Source: Microvirga sp. (GTDB lineage: Bacteria; Pseudomonadota; Alphaproteobacteria; Rhizobiales; Beijerinckiaceae). Taken from it: a stretch of DNA of 38,397 nt. A program made the translations under genes and the position numbers. Positions 17,574 through 25,655 of this stretch are shown in pieces. The stretch lies in assembly GCA_029266525.1 (NCBI GenBank), contig JAQSWQ010000066.1, positions 1-38,397 on the forward strand, given 5' to 3'. The first letter of the stretch is position 1. Every line of letters begins with the position of its first letter. The notes beneath the pieces were generated by a model. That model saw only the letters and a program-made list of their open reading frames with translations. It had not been told where the DNA came from and searched no databases.

Positions 17574-17978
17574 TCAGCGGGTCGCGACGCTTGGAGCCGG
17601 CACGCGCACGAGTGTCGAGCTGTTCGCGGCGTCGCGCTTCTCGATCGTGATCGTGCGGGCGGGCTTCCGGACCGGTGTGCCGTTCTCCGACACGAGGCAC
17701 TCGCGAGAGATGTTCGGCCAGGTCTGGTTCCCGCAGCTCGGATCCGCACCGCGGAGCTGACCGCCCTTGCCGTCCTGCTTCACCGAGCCCGTGGTCTCCG
17801 GCACGACGAGGGCGACGGTGGTCGCCTTCGGCGCGTCGATCGGGTCGGACGGAAGGACGCGGTCGTAGTAGGTCTTGCCGGGCGCCGCTGCATCGCGCGC
17901 CTCCGGCAGGTCATAGGAGGTCACGAGGCCGGCGGAGAGCGCGGCTGCGAGACCGATCACCTTGAAAGTCCCAATCAT
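17574..17978 (-). CDS. Small secreted protein with Cys-x-n-WPNI-x-x-Cys motif
   Basis: A 134-residue protein with N-terminal signal-like segment MIGTFKVIGLAAALSAGLVTS. The middle is a Pro/Thr/Val-rich linker, and residues 80-95 contain SCGNQTWPNISRECLV, a two-cysteine WPNI motif found in short periplasmic proteins of Hyphomicrobiales, whose role is unknown to me. The cysteines probably form a disulphide. It precedes the L,D-transpeptidase gene by 98 bp in the same direction and may be cotranscribed with it. Confidence 0.72.
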   Translation of the reverse strand: MIGTFKVIGLAAALSAGLVTSYDLPEARDAAAPGKTYYDRVLPSDPIDAPKATTVALVVPETTGSVKQDGKGGQLRGADPSCGNQTWPNISRECLVSENGTPVRKPARTITIEKRDAANSSTLVRVPAPSVATR

Positions 17979-18070
17979 TTGTTTGACGCCCTCTTATTCG
18001 GCCCACTCCCAGGGCCGTCTTCGATAGCGTCACCATAGGAAGCGAGTTTTTCGGTGTGGTTGCGCACCTG

Positions 18071-18110
18071 GCGCGAAATGGTTTCGAGCAGGACTGGAAC
18101 TATTTCGCGC
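18071..18110. repeat. 9-bp perfect inverted repeat, 22-bp spacer
   Basis: GCGCGAAAT at 18071-18079 is repeated inverted as ATTTCGCGC at 18102-18110, in the gap between the pseudo-subtilase gene (ends 18157) and the start of the small secreted protein (17978). It has no T-tract. It could be an operator for the downstream gene or part of an mRNA 3' structure. Confidence 0.45.
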
Positions 18111-18156
18111 GACGGAGTGGAAGCAACAATCGATCGGCGTCTTGGACCTTCCGGAG

Positions 18157-20046
18157 CTAACGCGGAATAGCGACCCGGGCGACCGTGGGTTGGCCGCTGG
18201 GGGCGACACGGCCGGCCTTGAGAAGGGCGTCACGGAGAGCGGCACCGCCAAGGGCAGGCTGCCGCGCGACCGTTTCAATCGCGACCGCGGCGAGCGTCGC
18301 GGCGGCAAGTCCGGTCCCACTCCCGAGAACCACCGTCGGCCAGGTCTCGGTCAAGGTGACGGAGGGCAAATCGCTCCCGACAGCGGCGAGCGCCCCTGGG
18401 ACACGCGATGAGAAGCTCGAATAGCTTCCGCCCGGATCGATGCTCTCGGCCAGCAGGATCTTCTTGGCCAGCAAGGTCTTCGCCACCTTTTCGCTAGGGG
18501 GCTCTTCAACGCCCGCATTCCCCGCCGGAGCGATGACCAGCCGGCCAGCCTGCAAGGCGGCATCGAACGCTGGAAGCCAGTTCACGTCGGTCAGCGGGCC
18601 GAACGGAAGGACGATGATCGGCGGTCCGCTCTCCACGGCCTTCTGGAAGGCGGTGATCAGCTCCGGTCCTTTGACGTTTCCGAACTGATCGGTCGCGACC
18701 CGGACGAACTCGATCTCGGCGGATGGCGCGAGCGCCCGCATGATTTGCGCGAGCTGTGCCGAATAGATTTCGAGGTGGTCTTCGAGCGGAACCGCGTCGG
18801 GGGGACCCTTGAGGCCGAGCCAGGGCGGATTCCCGCTGCCGACGAGTGCCACCTTCACGGTTGCGGAAGAGGGCGCTCCGCCAAGCCGATGAAGCTTTTG
18901 GGTAGCCGCCATACCGGGAAGTTTCGCCAGGGCCTCCGCCGCGGCGGAGAAGACCGCGCCACCGCCTTTCCCCTCTTTCAGAGCCGCGGATATCCTCGCT
19001 TCCACCCGCTGCTCGCGCAAATAAGCAAGCCGCGCCTGACGTTCGGCCTCCGTATCGCGGTTAGGAAGCTCGCCGAAGCGGTCGAGCACCCGGATCGCAT
19101 TGTCGAAGTTCTCGCCGCGCTCGAAGAGGAACGATGCAAGCTTCAGGAATTGCCATTCCCGGGCCGCAACGCCTGCGCTTTCGATGCGCTTGGCCGCGGC
19201 GATCATCTGCTCCCGCCAAGCGGCGGCGTCCGTCGCGTCGGGCTGCGGGTCGGAGACGAGCTTCGCCAAGCCCTTCGCACCACCGACGAAATCCCGGATC
19301 GCTGTCCATCCTCCAAAATCCAGCTTGGGCTCGGCCGAGCCGAGCTTGCTCGACAGGATATGATAGGCGATCGGCTCAACGGTTTGCTGTGCGGTCCGCG
19401 TCCCAGACGTGAGGGGCTCGAACTGCAGAATGGCCGGACTGTCCTTTATGATGGGACCTTCGATCAGCGCGGCGGCACTCGAATCGAAGATCACAACCTT
19501 GTTCGTGCTGGGCTTGCGAAACAGCTCCACGAGCCAGCGCAGCACGGGCCCGAGCTCGACGCTTGCGATCTTGATGTCGGGCACGTTCGCCGGCTTGATG
19601 GCGTCCGACAGGAACTGGAGTCTCTTCGTCGCCTCCCGCACGCGCTCGAGATCGACCCCGGCGGGGGCGACGGAGACCGGCACTTGGGCGCTATCGGTCA
19701 CGGTCGACAGGGCCTCACGTGTCTGCGTCCAGGACTGCTCACGACGGGACGCACTTCGCTGGAACTCCTGGTCCCATTGAGCGAGCTGACGGGTCACCGC
19801 GTCGGCGCCGGACGCAAGATCGGCTTTGATGCGCACGAACTCGGCGTTGAGCAAGCGGGCCAGGAGGGCTTTGTCGGCCCCGGTGCCCACGACTTCGAAT
19901 TCCGGGACGGGGTCGCCGGACTGAGGGGCGAACCAGTTCACGGTTTGTGAAAGCAGCCACACCAGGGCGGTCAGCACCAGCGAGATCACCGCAAGCCTGG
20001 GAAGCCAGAACAGTGCCCAATTGATAATGCTGCCGAAGGTTTCCAT
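18157..20046 (-). CDS. Membrane-anchored protein with catalytically dead subtilisin-like C-terminal domain
   Basis: A 629-residue protein with one membrane segment (about 14-36), R17 on the N-terminal side suggesting the rest is periplasmic, a charged helical stretch (60-115) and a long unassigned middle. Residues 395-612 follow the order of a peptidase S8 fold: KVALVGSG (398-405; canonical VAVIDSG, so Asp is G403); QLAQIMRALAPSAEIEFVRV (431-450; like HGTxVAGIIAxxAPNAEI, catalytic His near Y428); PPIIVLPFGP (475-484); VIAPAGNAG (504-512, oxyanion Asn N510 kept); YSSFSSRVPG (542-551); and GSGTGLAAATLAAVAI (575-590; canonical GTSMAAPxVAG, so Ser is G579). All three catalytic residues appear lost. 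I infer a pseudo-protease that binds peptide or a partner. It lies 86 bp after the response regulator with a GAGG ribosome site and is probably in that operon. The fold is my reading of motifs only. Confidence 0.62.
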   Translation of the reverse strand: METFGSIINWALFWLPRLAVISLVLTALVWLLSQTVNWFAPQSGDPVPEFEVVGTGADKALLARLLNAEFVRIKADLASGADAVTRQLAQWDQEFQRSASRREQSWTQTREALSTVTDSAQVPVSVAPAGVDLERVREATKRLQFLSDAIKPANVPDIKIASVELGPVLRWLVELFRKPSTNKVVIFDSSAAALIEGPIIKDSPAILQFEPLTSGTRTAQQTVEPIAYHILSSKLGSAEPKLDFGGWTAIRDFVGGAKGLAKLVSDPQPDATDAAAWREQMIAAAKRIESAGVAAREWQFLKLASFLFERGENFDNAIRVLDRFGELPNRDTEAERQARLAYLREQRVEARISAALKEGKGGGAVFSAAAEALAKLPGMAATQKLHRLGGAPSSATVKVALVGSGNPPWLGLKGPPDAVPLEDHLEIYSAQLAQIMRALAPSAEIEFVRVATDQFGNVKGPELITAFQKAVESGPPIIVLPFGPLTDVNWLPAFDAALQAGRLVIAPAGNAGVEEPPSEKVAKTLLAKKILLAESIDPGGSYSSFSSRVPGALAAVGSDLPSVTLTETWPTVVLGSGTGLAAATLAAVAIETVARQPALGGAALRDALLKAGRVAPSGQPTVARVAIPR

Positions 20047-20132
20047 CGCTTGCCCTCACCGTTCCGATCAAGGTGCAGCAGGCCGATGCCGCCAGCAAGG
20101 GCTGTCGGAGGAAGAGATCAGGCCGATAGCTG

Positions 20133-20698
20133 TCACTGCTCGTTGCCGTCGGGCGAGAAGACGTAACCGGCGCCGCGGATGGTGCGGATGATGCGCGGGT
20201 GGTTCGGGTCCGGCTCGACCTTCCGGCGGATGCGCGTGATTCGCACGTCGATGGCCCGGTCGAAGGCGTCGGGATCGCGGGCGTTGGGACCTTCTCGCGC
20301 GCAGCGCCGGCAGGCGCGGCGGCGGCCTGGCTCGCGCGGCGCATGACCGAGCGGATGCGCGCCACGAGCTCGCGCAGCTCGGCCGGCTTCGCAAGATAGT
20401 CGTCGGCCCCGAGCTCCAGCCCGACCACCCGGTCGATCGGGCTCGCGGTCGCGGTCAGCATGATCACCGGAACGTTGTTCTTGCTCTTGAGGTCACGGAC
20501 GATCGAGAGTCCGTCCTCCTCCGGCATGTTGAGGTCGAGCACGATAAGGTCCGGCTTGTCCTTGGCGATGGCCGCGCGCAGGCTTGCGCCGCCGTCGCAC
20601 AGGGTTACCTTGAAGCCGTGCAGCTTCAGATAGTCCCCGACCATGTCCCGGGCGGCGGCCTCATCGTCCACGACGAAGATGTGCGGCAAGACGCTCAT
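20133..20698 (-). pseudogene. OmpR/PhoB-type response regulator with internal deletion in the DNA-binding domain
   Basis: Residues 1-122 are a complete receiver: DDE at 11-13, phospho-acceptor D55 in VLDLNMPEEDG, T82, and K104 in YLAKP. After the linker ending AAREK (near 20291) the frame turns to noise, while another frame encodes NARDPDAFDRAIDVRITRIRRKVEPDPNHPRIIRTIRGAGYVFSPDGNEQ and a TGA at 20133. That is the second half of a winged-helix effector with its recognition helix and wing. The first half, about 50 residues, is missing, so roughly 150 bp not divisible by three has been lost. Either the regulator is dead or the assembly dropped a segment. Its ATG overlaps the TGA of the hybrid kinase (ATGA), so it belongs to that operon. 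Confidence 0.82.
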
Positions 20699-22446
20699 GG
20701 TTCGACCCAGCGCTCCGTGGGTAGCAAGATTTCGAAGGTGGCGCCCTTTCCGCCGCCTTCGCTCGCGGCTTCGATGGTGCCCCCGTGCAGCTCGACGATG
20801 CGCTTGGCGATGGAGAGGCCGAGCCCGGTCGAGCTTTCGCCCGCCGTCGGCTGTGCGGAGAGCCGCTGGAACCGCCCGAAGAGGCGCGACATGTCCTCGC
20901 GCGTAAGCCCCGGGCCCTGATCCGTGATCCTGATCGAGGCGCTGTTCTTTGTCGCCGCGACCTTCACCTCGATCTCGGCACCCTTGGGGCTGTACTTGAT
21001 GGCGTTGCTGACGAGGTTGTCGACGGCCTCGGCAAGCCGGTCGTGATCGCCGACCGCAGTCACCGGCTTCGGGGCCGAGACCTTGAGCTTCTGGTCCTTG
21101 CGGTCGGCAAGGGGGCGGTTCGTCGCGGCGACCTGCGTCACCAGGGCCTTCAAATCCAGCGGCTCCTTGCGGATGCGGATGTCCAGCGCATCGCTCATCG
21201 CGTCGGCGATAAGGGTGTCGACCATGTCGGTCAGTCGCTTCGCGGATTGACGGATGTGGCCGACCTGCGCGTCGGCCGCGCCCTTCGGCATGGGCTTCGT
21301 CTCGAGGAGCTCCGACAGCATCTCGGCCCGGCCGAGAATGACTCCCAAGGGATTCTTCAAATCATGCGCGACGGTGCCCAGGATCTCGCTCTTGAAGCGA
21401 TTGGCGTGGCGGAGCTGCTCGGATTGGGCCGCGAGCCGCTCGTTCGCCTGTGTCAGCTCTCGGGTGCGCTGCTGGACGCGCTCCTCGAGGCTCGCATTGG
21501 CGCGCTGGAGCTGCTCGTACAGGATGACGTTGTCGAACGCCGCCGAGAGCCGGCTGCAGAACACCTCGACGAGCGTGCGATCGGTCTCCGACAGATTCTT
21601 TCCGGCTTCGAGGATGACGACGACCTCGCGACCACTGCCGGTTCCGATATAGAGGACCGATCGATCGTCCTGGAACTCGTGCAACCGGCGCTCGAAGGCG
21701 TGCTGGACGAGCTCGAGGAGCGCCGGGTCGAGATCGGTCGGACCGCCCTTGCCGACGAAGCGGCTGTAGCAGCCGGATCCGGCGAGAATCGAGAATTTCG
21801 CCTGCTCGCCCTCGTCGCGCAGCACGAGAATGCCTGCGCATTCGACGTTGAGGAGCGAGGCGATCTGCGTCAGCACGCCTTCGGCCAGGCGCTGCATCGA
21901 GCGGAAATCGAAAAGGCGAGAGGCTGCGTCGATGATAATCTCGAGGCCGCGGCGCGTCTCGACCATGCGATGCAGTTGCTGGTAGCTGCGAAGCGCGGAA
22001 GTGAGCGTCGTGAAGAGCTTGTCGGCGGTGAGTTCGGTCTTCGCCTTGTAGTCGTTGATGTCGTAGTCGACGATGACGCGGCGCTCGGGTGCTTGCCCCG
22101 GCTGACCGGTGCGCAGGATGATGCGGACGGTCTCGTTCTTGATCTCGTTCCGGATATGGTCGACGAGCTCGAGGCCTGCCACCTCGCTCTCCATCACCAC
22201 ATCGAGGAGGACCACCGCCATATCGGGATGTGCCCGCATCAACGCGCGGCCCTGCTCGGCCGAGTACGCCGAGAAGATCTGCAGCCTCTGGCCGCTGAGA
22301 GCGTAGTCGTAGAGCGCGAAGCGCGTGCCGTCGTGGACGGCGGCATCATCGTCGATGATCGCCACTTTCCACGGCGCTCCCGAGGCCGGTGCCGCCTCGG
22401 CGGCTTCGTCCTCGATCAGCGTGAGGAAGTCGTCCTCCTCGGCCAT
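20695..22446 (-). CDS. Soluble hybrid: receiver - DUF3369 - histidine kinase
   Basis: 583 residues with no membrane segment. Order: receiver (26-155; IIDDD at 30-34, phospho-acceptor D82 in VVLLDVVM, T113, conserved Lys in YKAKTEL 133-138); DUF3369, a GAF-like sensory domain (about 165-310, RRGLEIIIDAASRLFDFRSMQRLAEGVLTQIASLLN); a short coiled coil (310-350); HisKA with H361 in VAHDLKNPLGVI; and HATPase with N481 (NLVSNAIKYSP), DQGPGL and GLGLSIAKRI. The protein can both receive a phosphoryl group and start a new relay in the cytoplasm, so it is a plausible middle step between the membrane kinase and the OmpR regulator. It begins three bases after the membrane kinase stop and overlaps the regulator start by ATGA. 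Confidence 0.9.
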   Translation of the reverse strand: MAEEDDFLTLIEDEAAEAAPASGAPWKVAIIDDDAAVHDGTRFALYDYALSGQRLQIFSAYSAEQGRALMRAHPDMAVVLLDVVMESEVAGLELVDHIRNEIKNETVRIILRTGQPGQAPERRVIVDYDINDYKAKTELTADKLFTTLTSALRSYQQLHRMVETRRGLEIIIDAASRLFDFRSMQRLAEGVLTQIASLLNVECAGILVLRDEGEQAKFSILAGSGCYSRFVGKGGPTDLDPALLELVQHAFERRLHEFQDDRSVLYIGTGSGREVVVILEAGKNLSETDRTLVEVFCSRLSAAFDNVILYEQLQRANASLEERVQQRTRELTQANERLAAQSEQLRHANRFKSEILGTVAHDLKNPLGVILGRAEMLSELLETKPMPKGAADAQVGHIRQSAKRLTDMVDTLIADAMSDALDIRIRKEPLDLKALVTQVAATNRPLADRKDQKLKVSAPKPVTAVGDHDRLAEAVDNLVSNAIKYSPKGAEIEVKVAATKNSASIRITDQGPGLTREDMSRLFGRFQRLSAQPTAGESSTGLGLSIAKRIVELHGGTIEAASEGGGKGATFEILLPTERWVEP

Positions 22447-22449
22447 CTC

Positions 22450-24537
22450 CTAAGCTCCCACGCTCATCGCCATCGCCGGTATCGGAAGCTCCTCCCTCGG
22501 GGCGACCCGCGGCAGGTTGATCCGGAAGGTAGTGCCCGCGCCCGCCATCGATGACAGCACGATGCGGCCGCCGAGTCGCTGGGTGATCAGATTGTAGACG
22601 ATGTGCAAGCCGAGCCCCGTGCCGCCAATGCCGCGGCGCGTGGTGAAGAACGGCTCGAATGCCTTGCGCTGCACGTCCTCCGACATACCGGCCCCGCTGT
22701 CCCGGAACACGATGTGGACCTGGTCGGGGCCGCTCGTGCGCGCGACGATGCTGATCGTGCCGGTCTCGCCAGCCGGGAAGGCGTGGTTGATGGCGTTGAG
22801 GAAGAGGTTCGTCACGACCTGCCCGAGCGGCCCGGGGTAGCTGTCCATCATGATGCCGGGCGGGACGTCGACGACGAGCCGCACCTGCGATTTGCGCAGG
22901 CCGGGACGCAAGCTCGAGACGATCTGCTCGATCGACTCCTTCAAGTCGAAGGAGCGCCGGTCGGCATGGCTGCGGTCGACCGCGACCTGCTTGAAGGACT
23001 GGATCAGCTCGCCGGCACGGTGGAGGTTGGTGACGAGCTGGTTCGCGGCGTCACGGTTGCCGTGGACGAACTCCGACAGCCGAGAGCGCCGGATCGGCCC
23101 GGTCTCGACCTCCCGCTCGAACTCCTCGCAGCGGCGCGCCAAGCTCGAGGCGACAGTCAGGCTGATGCCGACCGGGTTGTTGACCTCATGCGCCACGCCG
23201 GCGACGAGGCTTCCGAGCGCCGCGAGCTTCTCGGCCTCGATCAGGCTCGTCTGAGTGTCGCGAAGCTCGGAGAGCGCCGATTCGGCATGCTCCTTCGAGG
23301 CCCGCAACGCCGTCTCCGCCTCACGCTTGGCGATCGCATTCTGGCGGAACACCTCGACCGAGCGCGCCATTTCCGCGATCTCGTCGCGGCTCGAGAGTCC
23401 CTTGACCCGCCGCTCGTAATCGCCGGCGACGATCGCCTCCATGTCCTCGCGCAGGTCGCCGAGAGGACGGCTGATGGTCCGCGAGACCACTAGACCAACG
23501 CCGACCACGAGCATGAGAAAAAGCAGCGCCACGATCGCGACCTTCGCGTTGACCGCGCGAAGAGTGCTGTCGAAGGTTTCCTGCGCCGCGCGCTCCCGCT
23601 CCTGGATCGTCCCCGTGAGCCTCGAGGTGGCGGCACCCATGGCGGCGGCATTGCCGTCGATCGCCTCGCGCAGGAGCCTTTCCTGCGTCGCGAAGTGCTC
23701 GGTCAGAAGGCCGAGTCCACGGCGCACTGCGACTGCGCGGTCGCGCAGTGCGGTGAGCGCATGGCGCTGAAGGTCCGAGTCGGCAAGATCGATCATGACC
23801 GGCGCAGTGCGCTCGATGATCTCGGCATTGCGCTTCGCCTCCTCGCCAGCGTCCTGCGAGATCGACAGGTAGTAGGCGTTCGCGGCGAGCAGCATCGCGT
23901 TGAAGGCTTCGCGCGACTTGCCGAGCGAGGGCACGATCAACGACTGAGTCCCCGTCGTGGTCGAATCGATGATGGCGTAAAGGCCGGCCATGTCGCGCGC
24001 CGGACGAAGCACGTCCGTATCGTAGATCGCCGACACCGAGGAGCGGACGGCGCGCAAATCGTCGAAGCCAGTGATGAAGCGCTCGGTAATCTCGATCAGC
24101 GCATGGGCCGGCTCCGCGGTGAGCGGATCGATGGACGCTTGGGCTCGCAGCCTGCTCATGAGCGCCTCGCGGCGGCGGATGATCTCGGCGAGCACGATCG
24201 GGTTCGGCTGATTGAAGTAGCGGTGGATGAGGCTCTGGAGCCGACCGGCCTCGCTGTCGAGCGACACGAGCAGCTTTTCCGACTGGCGCACTTGCCTGAG
24301 CTCGAGCCAGGCCCCGCTGAGCGCCTTCGCTCCGTCCCAGATCAGGAACAGAAGCACCAATGCCAGTGCCGAGTTGAGGACGGCGATGGCAAGGATGCGC
24401 CAGCGGATCGGAAACCGGCGTGCGAGACGCTCGAACCAGGTCCGCCCCGGCCGGCCGGTCGCCCTCGGCGCGCCGATGCCCGAGAGAATGCGGCCGGAGA
24501 ACGCCGCCTCAGGGAGTTTCGCGGATACGGTCGACAA
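22450..24537 (-). CDS. Membrane sensor histidine kinase with large periplasmic domain and HAMP
   Basis: 695 residues: a cytoplasmic lead (1-46), TM1 (47-68), a periplasmic all-helical domain of about 260 residues (69-331), TM2 (332-352), HAMP (353-405), coiled coil, HisKA with H450 in GVAHEVNNPVGISL, and HATPase with N581 (NLFLNAINHAF), D613SGAGM and GGTGLGLHIVYNL. The H-box HEVNNP and the helical sensor resemble TorS-like kinases, which read ligand state through a periplasmic binding protein. The start appears to be a TTG at 24537, because no ATG or GTG occurs until residue 127; it overlaps the end of the TRAP-type binding protein by 29 bp. That tight overlap argues for co-translation and a joint role with the binding protein. 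Confidence 0.9.
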   Translation of the reverse strand: MSTVSAKLPEAAFSGRILSGIGAPRATGRPGRTWFERLARRFPIRWRILAIAVLNSALALVLLFLIWDGAKALSGAWLELRQVRQSEKLLVSLDSEAGRLQSLIHRYFNQPNPIVLAEIIRRREALMSRLRAQASIDPLTAEPAHALIEITERFITGFDDLRAVRSSVSAIYDTDVLRPARDMAGLYAIIDSTTTGTQSLIVPSLGKSREAFNAMLLAANAYYLSISQDAGEEAKRNAEIIERTAPVMIDLADSDLQRHALTALRDRAVAVRRGLGLLTEHFATQERLLREAIDGNAAAMGAATSRLTGTIQERERAAQETFDSTLRAVNAKVAIVALLFLMLVVGVGLVVSRTISRPLGDLREDMEAIVAGDYERRVKGLSSRDEIAEMARSVEVFRQNAIAKREAETALRASKEHAESALSELRDTQTSLIEAEKLAALGSLVAGVAHEVNNPVGISLTVASSLARRCEEFEREVETGPIRRSRLSEFVHGNRDAANQLVTNLHRAGELIQSFKQVAVDRSHADRRSFDLKESIEQIVSSLRPGLRKSQVRLVVDVPPGIMMDSYPGPLGQVVTNLFLNAINHAFPAGETGTISIVARTSGPDQVHIVFRDSGAGMSEDVQRKAFEPFFTTRRGIGGTGLGLHIVYNLITQRLGGRIVLSSMAGAGTTFRINLPRVAPREELPIPAMAMSVGA

Positions 24538-25504
24538 GGGATTTGATCTTCGGATCGGTCAGGAACCGATCGTAGAGGCTCGTCATCGCACGCTCGAACG
24601 CCTTCCTGTCAACGTCCTCGGCGACGGTGACGCCGCCGAGCTGCGCCTCGCGCTTCGAGCGCTCCTCCCACAGGCGCCATTGCTCGCGCATGTAGCGGCT
24701 CGATTCCCAGGCCGCCTCGCGGAAGATCTGCTGGTCCGCCGGGGACAGGCCGCTCCAGGCCTTCTCCGACATGACCAGCACCTCCGGGCTCATCGTATGC
24801 TCGGTGAGCGAGTAGTACGAAGCAGCGCGGTAATGCCCGGTCATGACGTAGGAGGGCCAGTTGTTTTCGGCGCCGTCGATAAGCTGCGTCGAGAGGCCGG
24901 TCATCACTTGGCCGTAAGGAAGGGGAATCGGATTTGCGCCGAGCGCCTTGAACATCTCGCTCATCAGCTCGGATTGCTGGATGCGAATCCGCAGGCCCTT
25001 GAGATCGTCGAGCTTCCGGACCGGCCGGACCGAATTGTAGATCGAGCGCGCACCGGAATCGTAGAAGGCGAGCCCGACGACGCCGCTCGGCGCGAAGCTG
25101 TTCAGGATCTCGGCCCCGATCGCGCCTTCGAGCACCCGGTGCAGGTGATCGACCGAGCGGAAGAGGAAGGGCAGCACGAGCACGTTCGCTTCCGGAACGA
25201 AGCTCGCGAGCGGGGCGACGTTGACACGGTTGAGGTCGATCGCCCCGGCCCGTGTCTGCTCGATCGTCTCCTTCTCCTCGCCGAGCTGCCGCGAGTGGAA
25301 GATCTGCAGACGATGGCGTCCTCCGGTGCGCTCCTGGACGATCTTGTCCATGTGCACGAGCGCCTGGACGGTCGGATAGTCCTCGGCCTGTGTGTCGGCC
25401 GCCCGGAAGCTGCGGGCGGAGGCCGGTCCGGACCCGCCGATAAGGCTCGCCGCAATGCCCCAGATCAAAAAAATCCTGTGCAGACGAGCGAAATTCGCCG
25501 TCAT
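24509..25504 (-). CDS. DctP-family TRAP-type periplasmic solute-binding protein, without a TRAP permease
   Basis: 331 residues from the ATG at 25504 (GGCAGGA upstream) with signal peptide cleaved near PASA-RS. The DctP fold shows AEDYPTVQALVHMDKIVQERTGGRHRLQIFHSRQLGEEKETIEQTRAGAID, LKGLRIRIQQSELMSEMFKALGANPIPLPYGQVMTGLSTQLIDGAENNWPSY. R174 is the conserved arginine that normally ion-pairs with the ligand carboxylate, so the ligand is probably an organic acid. DctP proteins usually feed a TRAP permease (DctQM), but none is encoded nearby. Instead the gene runs straight into a histidine kinase gene with a 29-bp overlap. I infer that it acts as the ligand-sensing subunit of the kinase, as proposed for other orphan binding proteins next to two-component systems. 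Confidence 0.9.
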   Translation of the reverse strand: MTANFARLHRIFLIWGIAASLIGGSGPASARSFRAADTQAEDYPTVQALVHMDKIVQERTGGRHRLQIFHSRQLGEEKETIEQTRAGAIDLNRVNVAPLASFVPEANVLVLPFLFRSVDHLHRVLEGAIGAEILNSFAPSGVVGLAFYDSGARSIYNSVRPVRKLDDLKGLRIRIQQSELMSEMFKALGANPIPLPYGQVMTGLSTQLIDGAENNWPSYVMTGHYRAASYYSLTEHTMSPEVLVMSEKAWSGLSPADQQIFREAAWESSRYMREQWRLWEERSKREAQLGGVTVAEDVDRKAFERAMTSLYDRFLTDPKIKSLVDRIRETP

Positions 25505-25655
25505 TTCGTTCCTGCCCCGTTTTGTTGGCGCGCAAGCTAGCACTCCTGATGGCACAACGGAACCGGCGCACGACCGCCTCTGCCGCAGGAACCGTTCCTG
25601 CCCGCCGCGCGTCTAGAAAAGGTAAGTTCAGGCTGCTGCCGCCGCCGGAGCCCTC
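25505..25655. promoter_or_regulatory. Divergent promoter region of the sensory operon and the ABC six-TM gene
   Basis: These 151 bp lie between two start codons pointing away from each other and must contain both promoters. I could not identify confident hexamers or an operator palindrome. If the regulator in the adjacent operon is functional in other strains, this is a natural place for its binding site. Confidence 0.4.

Noticed and set aside
17476-17700. Longer start for the second L,D-transpeptidase
   Set aside because: The added 75 residues are Arg-rich and overlap the small secreted protein gene; the ATG at 17475 has an AGGGG site and a signal peptide.
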